A DNA stretch of 64,000 bases from the NCBI GenBank assembly GCA_947623455.1, contig OX392527.1:51194401-51258400 (forward strand), given 5' to 3'. The position numbers were made by a program, and so were the translations under genes. This document shows, piece after piece, positions 15,150 to 29,700 of the stretch. How positions within the stretch are numbered: position 1 is the first letter of the stretch; each line of letters starts with the position of its first letter. The stretch comes from Mimachlamys varia. Taxonomy: Eukaryota > Mollusca > Bivalvia > Pectinida > Pectinidae. The notes below the pieces were generated by a model. The model was not told the origin of the DNA, did not search any database, and was given only the letters and a program-made list of their open reading frames with translations.

Positions 15150-15412
15150 CAGGGCTGCGGTGACCACATGGTCAAGGTGTCCAACATTCTACTACTAGAA
15201 GTACCACTACGTAGCCTCTAGCTCTAGGTCGCAGGATCAAGGCCTAGGTAGAGCAGTCGCCATGCAGGTACTACCTGTTAATGTTGATCAGTACTTTTTC
15301 TCTGAAAATTCCAGCACTTCTCAACCACCAAAACCTGGCACTTCCTTAAATGACCATGGATCCTAATAGGACGTAAAACAAAAATAAACCAAACCAAACC
15401 TGTATATTGTTT
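15150..15412 (+). mobile_element. tRNA-derived SINE, plus strand
   Basis: A tRNA-like head (gctgcggtgacc... box A position, tcgcaggatcaaggcc box B position) is followed by the central/tail part gcacttcctt-aaatgaccatgg, ctaataggacgtaaaacaaa and a (aaacc)n end, a tail typical of molluscan SINEs. Confidence 0.8.
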
Positions 15413-16288
15413 TGTACAGCATGTCTTGTTAATGCACAAATTCATCATTGCGCTTATCTGTTAAAATTTCAGCCATGCGCTAAAGATTTAATACATTTAG
15501 CTAAGTACATTTACAGTAACAGACAGCTGGTTAAATGGCAAAATCATTTAGCAAACAGACAATTGTTGCCATAAACTTGCTCTAAAAAGAAACATTTGTT
15601 TATTTTCTAACTCTGGTTCCCATCTATGTCCTTCTCATGGTTGTTTTGTCTATATATGTAGATGCTATAACTCTTGTATTTGTCTCTTATTCACATTAAC
15701 ATATCACAGACTATTGACTTTGTAAGCATAATCAACTTGTAATTCCTACTTTAAAGGATCTTGACGATGCTGAACAAGTTCTTACGCCAATAACTTCTCA
15801 TGGTAAAGCCAGTAGATACAAACTGCATTGGGGCAACCATTTAAAACAGACTTACATTCCCCAGAGAACACTGTGTGCAAAAGTAACAATACACTGATAG
15901 ACCGAGGCCACAGGAAAACCTGTCAGTCTATGCAAAATGCTAGTACTGAGTACGGTAGACCTGATGTCTAAACAATTTAATTGCTCATGAATGTCGAAAA
16001 AGTATCAAAACTGTTTGAATAAATCATATCAATTGCATTTCTCCTGCATGTTGTTCATTTCCTGATTTCTTTGGTTGAATTTGTTGTTGCAAATCAATTT
16101 TTGTTCAAACATCAGTTGAAGGAGGGGAGATCACTCTGTGATAAGCAGTTAATTGACACTGATGGAAAAATTCAATCTACAGAAATTTTGTTGTGTCTGT
16201 GCAGTTTGAAATGTCCGTAGACCTATTGTCTATGGAATTTCATGAATTACTTTCACACACTGAACACACATATTGTACACAAGACTCC

Positions 16289-16475
16289 TTGACCTGATTA
16301 CTATAACCTATTATACAGCTGGGTTGACTGGAACAGCCATCATGATCAGTGTGCTCTGCTGCCAGCTATATAAAATATAAACATTGACCTGATTACTATT
16401 ACCTATTATACAGCTGGGTTGACTGGAATAGTCAGGATGATCAGTGTGCTTTGCTGCTAGCTATATATAATATAG
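16289..16475. repeat. 95-bp direct duplication
   Basis: ttgacctgattactat...ccagctatata occurs twice (16289, 16384), about 95% alike. Confidence 0.9.
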
Positions 16476-17097
16476 TGGACTCCACATAATATCACCCCTG
16501 TTAATATAACATTCCTCTTTATATCATGTTTTTCCCAAGCACCATTTTTCTCTCTATATAATCTATGTAATTTTATTTGTTTAATATCATGTATTTTGAG
16601 GTGAATTCCTCTTAATGTTTTTTTTAACCAATGACATAAAATATTCAGAAAATGATGTCATTTCCATGGATTTCACATACGACTTGTACAAAATGTTGCA
16701 TAGAAAATAAAAAATAACCCCAAAAATGAGTTTTAATTGAAATAATGTTATCTTTATATTGAAACATCTTCATAATATGATGTACTTTGAATAGCTTACT
16801 TTTAACTATAGAGATTGGAAATGCACCAGATTTGGGGGGAAAACATGTTTCTCTTAATGTCACATTGTTGTTAATATCATGTTTTTGTCTTACAAATGCA
16901 ACATGATATAAAGAGGAGTGCACTGTATAAACATAGACTTGATCATATGCATTGTTGATACTTCTGTTTGAGAATTGATACCACATCTGAAATTTTAATG
17001 AAGAATGGATAAAGTCTTACTCATTATTTTCTCAGAGTATGTATCACCTAGTGTTATAATAATTTTGTAACCATCAATTAATTAATTTACATTACAG

Positions 17098-17305
17098 GAT
17101 TGATCGGGTGGTGCAGTGGATATCGCACACGTCATTCACCACTGCGGCCAGAGCTTAATTCTCTGATTGGACCTTAAAAGGTTGGGGCACCTGCTCAACC
17201 ACATGGTTTTCTACAGGTACTTCAGTTTCCTCCCACAAAAGACTAAAGTTGAAACAACTTATTTCATAATTGTTGTAAAATAAATAAAGTTTATATTCTA
17301 CAAAG
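17098..17305 (+). mobile_element. SINE copy, diverged
   Basis: gatcgggtggtgcagtggat at the box A position, then ggttttctacaggtacttca, gtttcctcccacaaaagact and the tail attgttgtaaaataaataaa as in the 41.7-kb SINE. Box B is decayed. Confidence 0.7.
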
Positions 17306-17534
17306 GATTGGTCGATTTATATGAGCAAATGTCTTACTATGATACCCAAGCATAAGGATACAGTTACCTAAAGAACAAGTTACTAGAAGGATTGGATTGT
17401 GTTTGCCTATGAAACTACATCATCAGCATATTCACTCACAGAACTGGTCAATTTCTAAAACGATTATCTATGACAATTTGACGAATACGACAACCTCACG
17501 TAGTCATCACATTAACAATATGGCAGGACGAGTG

Positions 17535-17710
17535 CTATAACAGTGGTCTATCAATTACAGATACGCCGGCGTAACTTCGCCCAGTCATCATGTTAGATGT
17601 TAACAGTGTCCATGTGTTTGTCTTGGGGTCGTAACATTCCACTGATCCTAGATTTGACGTTCCATCGTCACCTCCAACAACGAAAAGGTATCCGCCATTG
17701 GCCACCACAC
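17535..17710 (-). CDS. KLHL3: KLHL2/3 coding exon 11 (Kelch blade 6, stop)
   Basis: Encodes GVVANGGYLFVVGGDDGTSN, LGSVECYDPKTNTWTLLTSN and MMTGRSYAGVSVIDRPLL, then TAG. It closes the propeller at the same place as human KLHL3 (GRSYAGVAVIHKSL). The acceptor is ttctctgtag. The 3' UTR runs leftward; no unambiguous poly(A) signal was assigned. Confidence 0.95.
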
Positions 17711-20700
17711 CTACAGAGAAACATTTGTTCATAGATTTAATATTTTGAGTTTGCTGCGCGTTACTCAAAGATGACATAACACACACATGCTGCACCTTTT
17801 AAAAAGTAATAGATACAGTTTGCCGAAAAAATGAAGTAAACCACACCATACAGCCATTTTGTCCGTCTTGGGACTCATCAGTGGTGCTTGGGGCCAAAAG
17901 GTAGGACTCAAAATCAGTATTAGAAAAGGAATTTTATGGCAAATGGTTCTGCATGATAATTGCTTTTTGATTTGGAAGAAATTTTCTCAACATTTTAATT
18001 CATAGACATTTATGTTAAATTGAAAATTTTCTGAATAATATGATATTACATGAGAAAAAAATTATTGTAAGTTTTTTGCAGTAACTAGGAGATCATTTGA
18101 CCACAGGTTGTAGATTTTGAGTTTGTAAGAGTTTTGACATGAATAAGGAGTTTTGAGGGTCAAAATAAGCATTGACAGCCTTGCATAATGAATAAGTTTC
18201 TCATCTTGTTAACATTGAAATATATGTAATCAAAGGAGAATACTTAAATTCTTTAAAAAGAGCTTATATTTTTACCTGCATTTCGCCTACACAGGTGCAT
18301 GTCGGCCACCTGTGTCCATGTGCTCGTTTCTGAATTGAACATCTCAACACTTTTCCGCACAAGTGGTCCATCATGGCCTCCCACTGCATATAACAGGCCA
18401 TCTACCACTCCTACACCTGGGGGTCAAGAGGTCAAAGTGTTCAAAGTTACAAGGATGATTTCAAAATTCAAAATAACATCAAATTTCATGTCAATGGTCA
18501 AAAGGACATACAAAAGCCAAAAGGTTGTCTGATCATAATGAAGTAAAGTTTACATGGTGACTTTCGGTTAAAATGTCAAGGTCACTTTATTACAGTAGGA
18601 CTTCTTTATCTCAAACTTGTATTACTTAAAGACCCCGTTCAGTTGGAAGAATTTTGTCGGTCCTGGCCTAGCTTTACACTAGCATTCAAACTCAAGTAAC
18701 TCGAATACTCCACCGTCGGATACCCACGGTTGATCACGCTTCGCTAACTCACTCATCACCCAGGGGCAAACTAGCCGAGAAATCCTCGTAGGTAATTAAT
18801 ATGTACGAAGCATTTGATTGGTCCCAGTGCAGTTTCGCGATGGGATTTTAAACCAATCAGAATTAGCGTTATATAATCCATACGGAAGCATAACTTAGAT
18901 AAGTAGCAATGTATTGCTCTTGACTTATTTTTTAAGGTAAACGACCTGTAAGACTTGTCTCGTATGATTTTTAAACAAAATTCACAAGACTAATTGGCGC
19001 CGCCATCGTTGTGAACACGTCTTCTACTCGCTGTTTACACGCTTTCTCATGGGCGCAACCATTGTTGTGTATGGTGTACCACGAAACAGGTCTTCAAACT
19101 GGAGAGTTCCGAATTACATATCAGATTTTCTGATTTGTCTGTTCTAATATACGAATATATTTTACGAGGATTTCTCAGGGAGTTTGCCCACGGGTGATGA
19201 GTGAGTTAGCGAAGCGAGATCAACCGTAGGTATCCGACGATGGAATACTCGGATAACTCAAAGTTTTCCTATGGTTCCCTGAACATCGAGATAATGAGGT
19301 TTCGACTGTACTTCATCAGGCCCCCGATTCATGACATTATCTTGAATTAAGGTTTTGCTAAGCAAATCACATATAGAACCACTTTTCATAACATAACTTG
19401 TGATTGGCTGAGTCAATTTAAAACTTTAGATTGTATCATGAACCTTGGGCCCGGACACTTAGGTTAAGACTGGAATATTTCATTATGAATTTCAAAGGTG
19501 AAGAGTTAAAGCTTGTGTGTGTATCAGTTATTGTACCTGCTCCACTCCTGTGACAAGACATCTCCACAACCGATGTCCAGGTATCCAGCTGAGGGTTATA
19601 ACACTCCACAGACGACAGACATTGTCGTGATGCCCCGTCATATCCTCCCACAGCAAACAGATGTCCTGAAAATACCAAGAAACTTTTAATAGGACATTAG
19701 TTAAGTCTTGAACATCTGACACAGAAGCACTCTGAACATCTAGATTTGGCATTAAGTGTATTGAACAGTGAGAAAGATGAGATGAACCCTGGAAAACTGA
19801 TTCAAAGAAATCAAAGGGCTGTAACTTTGTCATGTGGGAAATGGACCTGATTTTGAAATGAAACATGGCAGGAATTACTCCCCTACAAATCTGGTAAATT
19901 CTAGGTGATAGAGTTTATATATGCCCTTGAGGATAAGATGCACAGACTTTCTACCAGAGTTATGGATGGAATTGGGAACTTATAAACTGCCATGTAAAAA
20001 TAATCCTGGAGGGGCCATGGGACCATTGACCCCCCCCCCCCCCCCCCTTAAAACCGAAAATGATGTCCTCCCTGTTCCAATTTTCTTTTAATTTTACATA
20101 GAATGAACCCTGGCCTCTTTATTTTGATTTTAACTGAAAATAGCCCAATGTTCTCAAATTTCACAATTATCCCAATGGACCAAATAAAATGTGTTACGAT
20201 TGCGAGTACACACCTCCCAATACTCCCACTCCTACACTGCTACGCCTTGTACTCATGTTGGCTATCGTCCGCCATTCTTCTGTCCGCACGTCGAAGCATT
20301 CAGCCGTGTCTAGTCCTTGAAATCAATCAGAACATTTCCTTTACAAAATAAAACAATTATTTTCTTCTTATTACAAATGTTGTCATCATATTAGTGAAAA
20401 ATAATATATTATTTGTAAGGTACAATGTATTACATGTATATGTACCAATTTACTATTGAATACATATCTGTAACAGGAGAGGAAAAATGCACAGCCAGAC
20501 CGGAGTTTGAACTCGGGACCTTCCAAACTCTAGACGGACGCTCAACCAATTGAGCTACATGTATCTGGTCACCGAAGTTTGACCTGGTCTAGATCTGCTA
20601 CATTCTTCCCTCCTTTAACAAAGTCATCGACCCCGAAGACATCACGATTTACTTTACAACCCAGGTTCAGGTTTCCCCTTGTTAAGTATGCACCCAGTAC

Positions 20701-23700
20701 TTGAAACAAGGTTTGGTCACGGGCACCAAATGTAATGGGAGAGGAAAATTGCACAGCCAGACCATGGGTTCGAACCTGGGACCTTCCGAACTATAGACGG
20801 ACGCTCAACCAATTGAGCAGTCTGGTCGCCAACGATCGATCTGGTCTAGATCCGCTACACATATCAATATCATGATTTCAAATTCTATCCCTCAAGCTAA
20901 ATGTAAAATTCCTCTATCATTTCTATCTGGATGAAACAGTGTAGACAGGCCTATAACTTTAAGAATTTGTAAGAAGACACATTTTAACCCTGTCAGCCAA
21001 GAAGGAGTTAATTAACATGAAATTCAGACATACTGGGTACGCTCAGGCAAGTCAGGTAATTAATTACAGGGTCTTGCTGTGATCCATTAATTATTTGTAG
21101 TGACAAAAGCTTCCTGTAAAAGTTTATTGGAACAAATTCAGGACTTTTTGTGAAAAATCAGTTATGAACACAACACAATTGATGATGATTGGACAAAAAC
21201 AGATCACATTTGCAGTAGCGTAGCTAGATGTTAAGGGATGTGCATGCCTGGGGGTCCGGAGACAAAGCCCCGGTAGGGGTCTGGGGGAGAAAAAATGATC
21301 ACAATGTTTATTTTTTGCATGCTCCAGCATGAAAACATGAATGGAAGCTACATCACTGATTAGGTAACATTTGGTTTTAACTTCGGTGATTTAAATATAA
21401 AATTCATGAGACAAATTAATTTATTTTTAGAAGTGAGGTGCTTAAACAGCAACTACAAATTTCTATTTGTTAATATTTAAGCAATGAACTGATTTCAGTT
21501 GGCATTCATAGGGGGACTGTCTGTGGTACCCACCGTAACAATTATGATGTCATGGTAATGATGACATTTATGGCCTTATGGATGCCAACTGAAATCGGTC
21601 GGGTTATATAGTGGCAATGCCATGCAATGGTAAATATAAGGCAACTAACTCATAATTGCTGTAGACGAAAGGTGGCGGTATAACGAGGGTACACTGTATA
21701 AGGCAATTAACTCATTCACCCCTGAAATATCATAATGAACCATTCAAACCTTGGCATTTGTAGAGTTCCAATGTGTCTTCAGGGGTGAATGAGTTAAAAT
21801 CGGTGCTAGTTTCTCTATTTTACCTGATGATCCATCAAACCCTCCGACAGCGTAGATGACACTGTTAAGAACGGCCACTCCCAGTGTGCTACGTCGGGCC
21901 TCCATACTCGGACAGGAAGTCCAGATGTCCTTGATTGGGTCGTACATGTCCACCGTTCGTACCCTAAGTGACCCGTTAAATCCACCCACAGCATACACCT
22001 TCCCGTTGACAACTGCCACACCTAAAAATAGCGGGGCGAAATCAGCTACACAGAAAATCATATTTGTGAGTTTAATAAACGACGCTAGTATATACATAGT
22101 ATGTATTCAAAGTCATTTAAAGTTGATATAGATTTATTGTGGAATATGTATTATTTCCACCAATAAGAAGGCAAACATAGTTGTTGTCTGGATGGCGGGG
22201 CAGGTGAATCCTCTAGGTCATACTGCATAGTTTAAAAGAAGGAGGGATGGCTTAATGGACATAGAAACAGCAATTTCCAGCTTTTATTTTCAATTTCAGT
22301 TTATATAGATCAGTCTCCTATTGCCAAATAAATATTGTAATGGTGTATTCAAAGTAATCAAATTCATTTTTGAAATTAATTGCTATAGAACAAATTTGTG
22401 GTTAATGTGTACGTATTAAAATGATGTTTATGCACAACAACAAGAGCAGAATAAAATTTTACTATTTATTACATATCACACATACAACCTATCATACTAC
22501 ATGTACATATATTTACATCAACAAAAAAATACATTTGGAGTCTCGGGGCTGCTCGTTTCCTAAACTATGCCTATCATAAAAAGTTGATCCGGGTAGGTGA
22601 CCGGCGGATCGCAGTCTGAGTCGGGGAGGACCCTGCAACGCAGCTGCCAAAATTACTGATATAAATTTGATGTATAGGAGATCCGGGTAGGACCAGCGGA
22701 TCGCAGTCTGAGTCGGGGAGGACCCTGCAACACATCTGCATAAGTACTAACTGCAGTATACAGTGTATAAGAAAGAATTATTGTGATCCGGGTACGTAGG
22801 TGACCTGCGGATCATAGTACGATTCGGGGAGGACCCTGCGAACGCACATTTGCATATAAAGTTCTTTGAGATCCGGGTAGGTGACCAGCGGATTGCAGAC
22901 TGAATTGGGGAGGACCCAGCAAAACAGCTGCCTGTCTAAAATTACCCAATTATCTGTTTGGGGTAAATAAAAATATTGACCGTAAATATTTAAAAAAGGC
23001 CATGTATACATACATTTAATGTAAGTAAGATTAAGAATTTAAGCTAACTGTAGCTATCAATAGAAATAAACGAGCAACCCAAAATATATTAGGGTATTAA
23101 CCATAATACCTCTATACATGTACATATGCATGCACATATACGTGTGTACCAAGTACAAAATAAAATCATGATACTGCTTAATATGGGACAAGGGAGGGCG
23201 GGTAAACGAATAATAGATAATCTCTCTCTGACCAACACAACGCGTTATCTGACCATCTACAAAAACCTCTAAGTGATGCTGACTGCGCATGCGCTCAGCC
23301 TCATTAACATACAATTTATGTAACTATGAACTTTAACCTCATTGGTCAATTATCAGATAGCCCTCATGCAAAGATATGATTCTAATAATAGTACTTCACC
23401 CTATATTATTTATGCATGAACTGGTGTATGGGAAATATTGTATTTAAAAATATAACTACATATAAAACTTGATTGTACACAGTCACAAAATCATAAATAT
23501 CAAATATATAGTATTCAACTATCATTACTAAAGGCATTAGTAATATTTTAAGTTTATTGTGTGCATAAACCAAAATTACAAATTTATCATCTAAATTGGA
23601 GAAAATAATAGAAGCAGTGAGGCCTTAAAATTGCATTCACTAATATTGGGGCTGGATTATTAAGAGTATTATTTTACAGATAATTGTTAATCTATCCTCT

Positions 23701-26700
23701 GAAACACTGGCTAGACACTGTACCGTATTTTACCGGGAATAAACCCCCTCTCACGAATAAGACCCCTCCCCACTTTGGCAACGGTTCTTGGAACAGGGTG
23801 GGAGCCTGGGAATAAGCCCCCACCCTAAATTTGTGCAAAAAAAAAATCTTTAAGGCTAAACTTGAAATAAAACATTGTTTAGCTGGTGTTAAGAACACCA
23901 TACTTTCAGATCCAAGATGGTGGACTTTTGTGAACAGGGGTGAAATCGTGAATAAGACCCCTCCCTACTTTTGATCAATTATTTTTCTCAAGGGGTGGGG
24001 GCTTATTCCCGGTAAAATACGGTAATAACTTGAATTTGTGACTTAAATATTTTGTGATTATTCCAATTAGAACTAACTCATAGGAATATAAATTTGTGCC
24101 AGATTGCCAGTTACATGTAAACTAATGATATTCCTATTACCGTAATGTTTTTCTATTTAGGTAACTGCTGTTGACTTGGCAAGTAAGTTTACATAAAACT
24201 ATATTATAGACAATGAAATTATTTCTTTAAGTACTGGTAGACTAGCAGCAAAACCCATCGAACCATGGACATCCAACTTTCTTCATTACATGAACTCACC
24301 ACAGCGACACCTCCTTGAAGGCATCTCGGCCATTGTGCTCCATTTGGCCTCCTTGAAGTCATACGATTCCACACTCTTGATGGCCTTTGGGGCTTGTCCC
24401 CCGATCACCAGCAGCACCTGAAACAGCATAAAAGGATCTGTGTACATGGCTTAGTGGTTAGCATGAAAGACATCAAAGTCGAGGGTTAACAGTCAGAGGC
24501 CTACAAGAATGCACTTAGCTAATAGCAACACAGCTTCCATGTTAAGAAAGTATGAGATTATTTTTATTATTTTTGGTGAATCAAAACCCAGTACAGTCCA
24601 ACCTCGATCGTTATAGATGTTTTGTTCCCGGAAATTGATTCCGGATCCGGAATACAAATTTCCGGATTAATAGTGCATTTTAACATTGTGGAAATCCGTT
24701 CCAAGATATTTTCATCCGGATTGCGAGATTTCCGAATTAATGATTTCCTGATTAACGGTGTTTGACTGTACCTTTTAAAGATAAGATAACATTTTCCTAC
24801 CTTTGGAAGTCCACGTGGGGTACGAGGTAGGGTCCTAGGGGACTTGTAGGCTGCCTTCTGCTCTGACCGCAGCAGATGGAACTTCAGAGCCTCTATGAGG
24901 AAATCCTTACACCGACTGCTGATCTTAATGAGCGGCTCCTCGTCCACTCTCTGTATCAAATACTCATGTGTAACCAGCGGCAGACGCACGTGTTCCAGGA
25001 GATCAGCCAGGAAGTCTTCCCGCGTGTCGCGATTATGTTGGACCCACATCATCACAGCTTCATATACCTGTACAAGATGTGTATTATAGAACCTTACATG
25101 AGTTTCCATTTCATATGGAATTCAAGAAACCAGTCGAAGATTTAATTTTTTTCAATTGAATCATTGAGCTAAATTGAAGAAAATTTGTGATGAGTTTCAT
25201 AAATCTCACGTGTAATGTAAACAAATGCAAGATCTTTTTCATAACATTAAAACATCAATTTTTGTACACGTAAAACAACACCATTTTGACTGCAGTGCAG
25301 AAGTAAATATTGTCATGTAATTGTCACAGGCGCCTGTGACTTCCAAATAAGAACAAATGAAACTAATTCAACCAGCCAGAGGCCTGATAGGTGTATTCCA
25401 TACATGTGAATGGGTAAATTTACTGCATAACAAGACTAATCATGCGATAAACAGTCTAATACAACAAGACTAATGTACTTCATAATTTGAATTGTTTGAA
25501 ATAATTTTATGCAATGATTCTAAACACACTGGCAGGCTGGTATACACAGAAAATCTGGAACGGTTTTACCTGTTCTTCAGTCGTGACAGTCAGACGGTCA
25601 CTTGAGATCATCTTGGCAACTTCAGACGACGGGAGGGACAGGAACTCATCATGTTGTACCACATCCCTGTCAAACACACAAAATAACACACAGGTTAGAT
25701 CTACTATCAGTCTTTATGAGGGGAGGGACAGGAACTCATCATGTTGTATCACATCCCTGTCAAACACACAAAATAACACACAGGTTAGTTCTACTATCAG
25801 TCTTTACAATGGGAGGGACAGGAACTCATCATGTTGTACCACATCCCTGTCAAACACACAAAATAACACACAGGTTAGTTCTACTATCAGTCTCTACTAG
25901 GGGAGGTACAGGAACACATCATGTTGTACCACATCCCTGTCAAACACACAAAATAACACACACTTGTCAGGTTAGTTCTACTATCAGTCTTTACTAGTGG
26001 AGGGACAGAAACTCATCATGTTGTATCACATCCCTGTCAAACACACAAAATAACACACAGGTTAGTTCTACTATCAGTCTTTACGAGGGTAGGGACAGGA
26101 ACTCATCATGTTGTACCACATCCCTGTCAAACACACAAAATAACACACAGGTTAGTTCTACTATCAGTCTTTACGAGGGGAGGGACAGGAACTCATCATG
26201 TTGTATCACATCCCTGTCAAACACACAAAATAACACACAGGTTAGTTCTACTATCAGTCTTTACTAGGGGAGGGACAGGAACTCATCATGTTGTACCACA
26301 TCCCTGTCAAACACACAAAATAACACACAGGTTAGTTCTACTATCAGTCTTTACAATGGGAGGGACAGGAACTCATCATGTTGTACCACATCCCTGTCAA
26401 ACACACAAAATAACACACAGGTTAGTTCTACTATCAGTCTTTACTAGGGGAGGGACAGGAACTCATCATGTTGTACCACATCCCTGTCAAACACAAAATA
26501 ACACACACTTGTCAGGTTAGTTCTACTATCAGTCTTTACTAGTGGAGGGACAGAAACTCATCATGTTGTATCACATCCCTGTCAAACACACAAAATAACA
26601 CACAGGTTAGTTCTACTATCAGTCTTTACTAGGGGAGGTACAGGACCTCATCATGTTCTACCACATCTCTGTCAAACACACAAAATAACACACAGGTTAG

Positions 26701-29700
26701 TTCTACTATCAGTCTTTACGAGGGGAGGGACAGGAACTCATCATGTTGTACGACATCCCTGTCAAACACACAAAATAAACACACAGGTTAGTTCTACTAT
26801 CAGTCTTTACGAGGGTAGGGACTGGAACTCATCATGTTGTACCACATCTCTGTCAAACACACAAAATAACACACAAGTTAGTTTTACTATCAGTCTTTAT
26901 GAGGGGAGGGACAGGAACTCATCATGTTGTACCACATCCCTGTCAAACACACAAAATAACACACAGGTTAGTTCTACTATCAGTCTCTACGAGGGGAAGG
27001 ACAGGAACTCATCATGTTGTACCACATCCCTGTCAAACACACAAAATAACACACAGGTTAGTTCTACTATCAGTCTCTACGAGGGGAGGGACAGGAACTC
27101 ATCATGTTGTACCACATCCCTGTCAAACACACAAAATAACACACAGGTTAGTTCTACTATCAGTCTTTATGAGGGGTGGGACAGGAACTCATCATGTTGA
27201 ACCACATCCCTATCAAACACACAAAATAACACACAGGTTAGTTCTACTATCAGTCTCTACGAATGGGAGGAACTGAATAACACACAGGTTAGTTCTACAA
27301 ACAGGCTTTAACTGTGTGCGAGATCAACAGCAGTTGAAGAGCTCATTCAGCTGCCATTAGTGATTGTTAAGGAACATTCTGCCACTGAATAAGTTACCAG
27401 GTAAGGTCTAGGATTTGCATGTATTGATAGAAAGACAACATGCTATTTTTCAGTTTAGATGTTTTGATTTTAAAGGGTTTAAAGTCCTATCAACAGCTAA
27501 GGTAATTCAAGGACATTCACCCTAAACTTTTGTTGTATATTGCCTGCATGATTGTATGTTTGCTGGAGGCTGGGTATGTTGGGGCAATTGTTCAGTTGTG
27601 ATAATTAAAAGCAAATCTGATGTTGACTTCATAGTATTACAAGACGATACTAGAAATCTGTTTGTAAAACCTGGATGCCTGCTTCCCCTTATGTCAGTAA
27701 CTATAAGTTGCTAGAGGTCTAAGTCAAACGTTAAGATCATAAAAGCCCTGCAACCAACACTACTTGTTCAAATGTATTAGCCTATGACGTTTCATGATCA
27801 TAGGCCTGGTACTTAGGCCAAAACTGACCTAAACCCAGAAACTAAACCAAAGTCCCAGAGGTCAAGGTCAAAGGTCCAGTTAAAAAAAAAATGCTGCAAC
27901 CAACACTACTCATTGAGATGTATTAGCCTATGAAGTGTTATGACCATAGGCCAATACTTAGGTCAAAATTGACCTCAATGCAGAAACTAAACCGGAAGTA
28001 CAGACCGACAAGGGTAATAATTAATGCCCCACACCGATTCTTGGCGGGGCATAAATACCATGCAGACAGCACTCAGCATAACATTCCATCCAGTTCAATA
28101 GGTGAATTTTTTTTCTTCTGACGCATATTACCCTTAATACATATCGTTAAGAAGAAAATAACAAATGCAATTTTTTTAAGGACATTAGTGAGTAAATGAA
28201 TGGGAACAGAACTCAATATTAATGCCTCCCTCACCGGGGTGAACAATTTAAACTTTCTAAATAAGGCAATGGGTGTGCAAATTTTCTCAATACCCAACCA
28301 GCAGGTACCTATTAACAAGAGGCCCAATGGGCCTGCATTGCTCACCTGGTATCAATCTCTGACTTATATTATAGTGTAACCCTATAAAGTCACCTAAAAT
28401 CTTTTACTGAAAGACACTTAGAAGAACATGTTAGAATTTAAACATATTTTACCCCTGTGACCTTGTAAGACAACATCATTTTCATTTTCAACTTTTGTCA
28501 TGCTTCATCCCAGGATGCTACTAGCCAAATAACATGTCTCTAGGCATTTGGGTTTATCAGAAGAAGTCGCTCAAAGCTTTTAACAGATTTGACCCCTGTG
28601 GCCTTGTTATAGATCAAGGTCATTTCTTTTCGCAAACTTTGTTGGGGTTCATACAAGGAACCTTTCAGCCAAATATCATGCTTTTAGGGCTTTTGGTATT
28701 TTAAACAAAGTCGTTTGAAGGTTTTAATAGATTTGATCCTTGTGACCTTGAATATAGGTCAAGGTCATTTCTTTTCACAATCTTTATTGGGCTTCATCCA
28801 AGAAACCTGTCAGCCAAGTATCATGCTTCTAGGGCTTTTGGTATTTCAGAAAAAGCCATTTGAAGGTTTTAACAGATTTGACCCTTGTGACCTTGACTAT
28901 AGGTGGAGGTCATTTCTTTTCGCAAACTTTGTCATGCTTCATCCAAGGAAGCTACCAGCCAAATATTATGTCTATAGGCCTTTCGCACTATCACATAAGC
29001 TCACTTGGCCCTTCAGGCCAGGTGAGCTAAAAAGTTGTGGAAGATCAATGGCTAAAAAAATTTTTTGGGTGAAAAACAACACCTGCTACCCTTATTAACT
29101 ACATTAAAATTATCTGATAGTTTCAGATCATGTTAGATATGCAAAAAAAAAAAAAATTCTTATAACAATATGGTTCTTCTTTAAGCAAGAGGCCTAAAGG
29201 GCCTGTATCACTCTCAATAAAATCATTTTCAATATAGTGAGTCCCCTTGAATAAAAACTGTTCAAGACTAAATGAACCTACATGTATACTCCTCTGTTCA
29301 ATATATGCTAATAGTCAAATATCATTAGCCACAGGGCCTATCGATTTTGTGGGAAAAGTTGTTAAAAAGATATTTACATATTTAACCCAAATGACGTTAA
29401 AAGTAGGTCAAGGTAATTTATTTGAGGACACTTTAGAGCATTTTGTTGAAAGTTATAGATCAGTATAATTACTCATGGTTGATCAAAAGAGGTGGTTGTT
29501 TCCAGTTAGTTTCTCACATATTTGACCCCTGTGACCTTGAAATAAGTCAATTTCATATGTTTGAGGAATGTTTATAACATTTTGTATCAAGTACCTTCTG
29601 GCTAAATAGCACCAATGTGGGTATCAATTCAGATAAACGCCTGATGGCATTAGTACCATGTAAATTCACCTCGGAATATACTTTGGACCAGGTGATCTAA

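Noticed and set aside
19528..19866. 112-codon minus-strand ORF over KLHL2/3 exon 9
   Set aside because: Out of frame with the Kelch blade; a shadow of the true exon.
20465..20872. tRNA genes suggested by good A and B boxes
   Set aside because: No closing acceptor stem, two tandem copies and SINE-type downstream sequence; they are SINE heads.
24876..25145. Plus-strand ORFs over KLHL2/3 exon 5
   Set aside because: Antisense shadows of a well-supported exon.
25514..27276. Three plus-strand ORFs of 125-131 codons (repeats of THHVVPHPCQTHKITHRL)
   Set aside because: They are translations of the 90-bp minisatellite in the strand opposite to KLHL2/3; the unit is a multiple of three, so openness is automatic.
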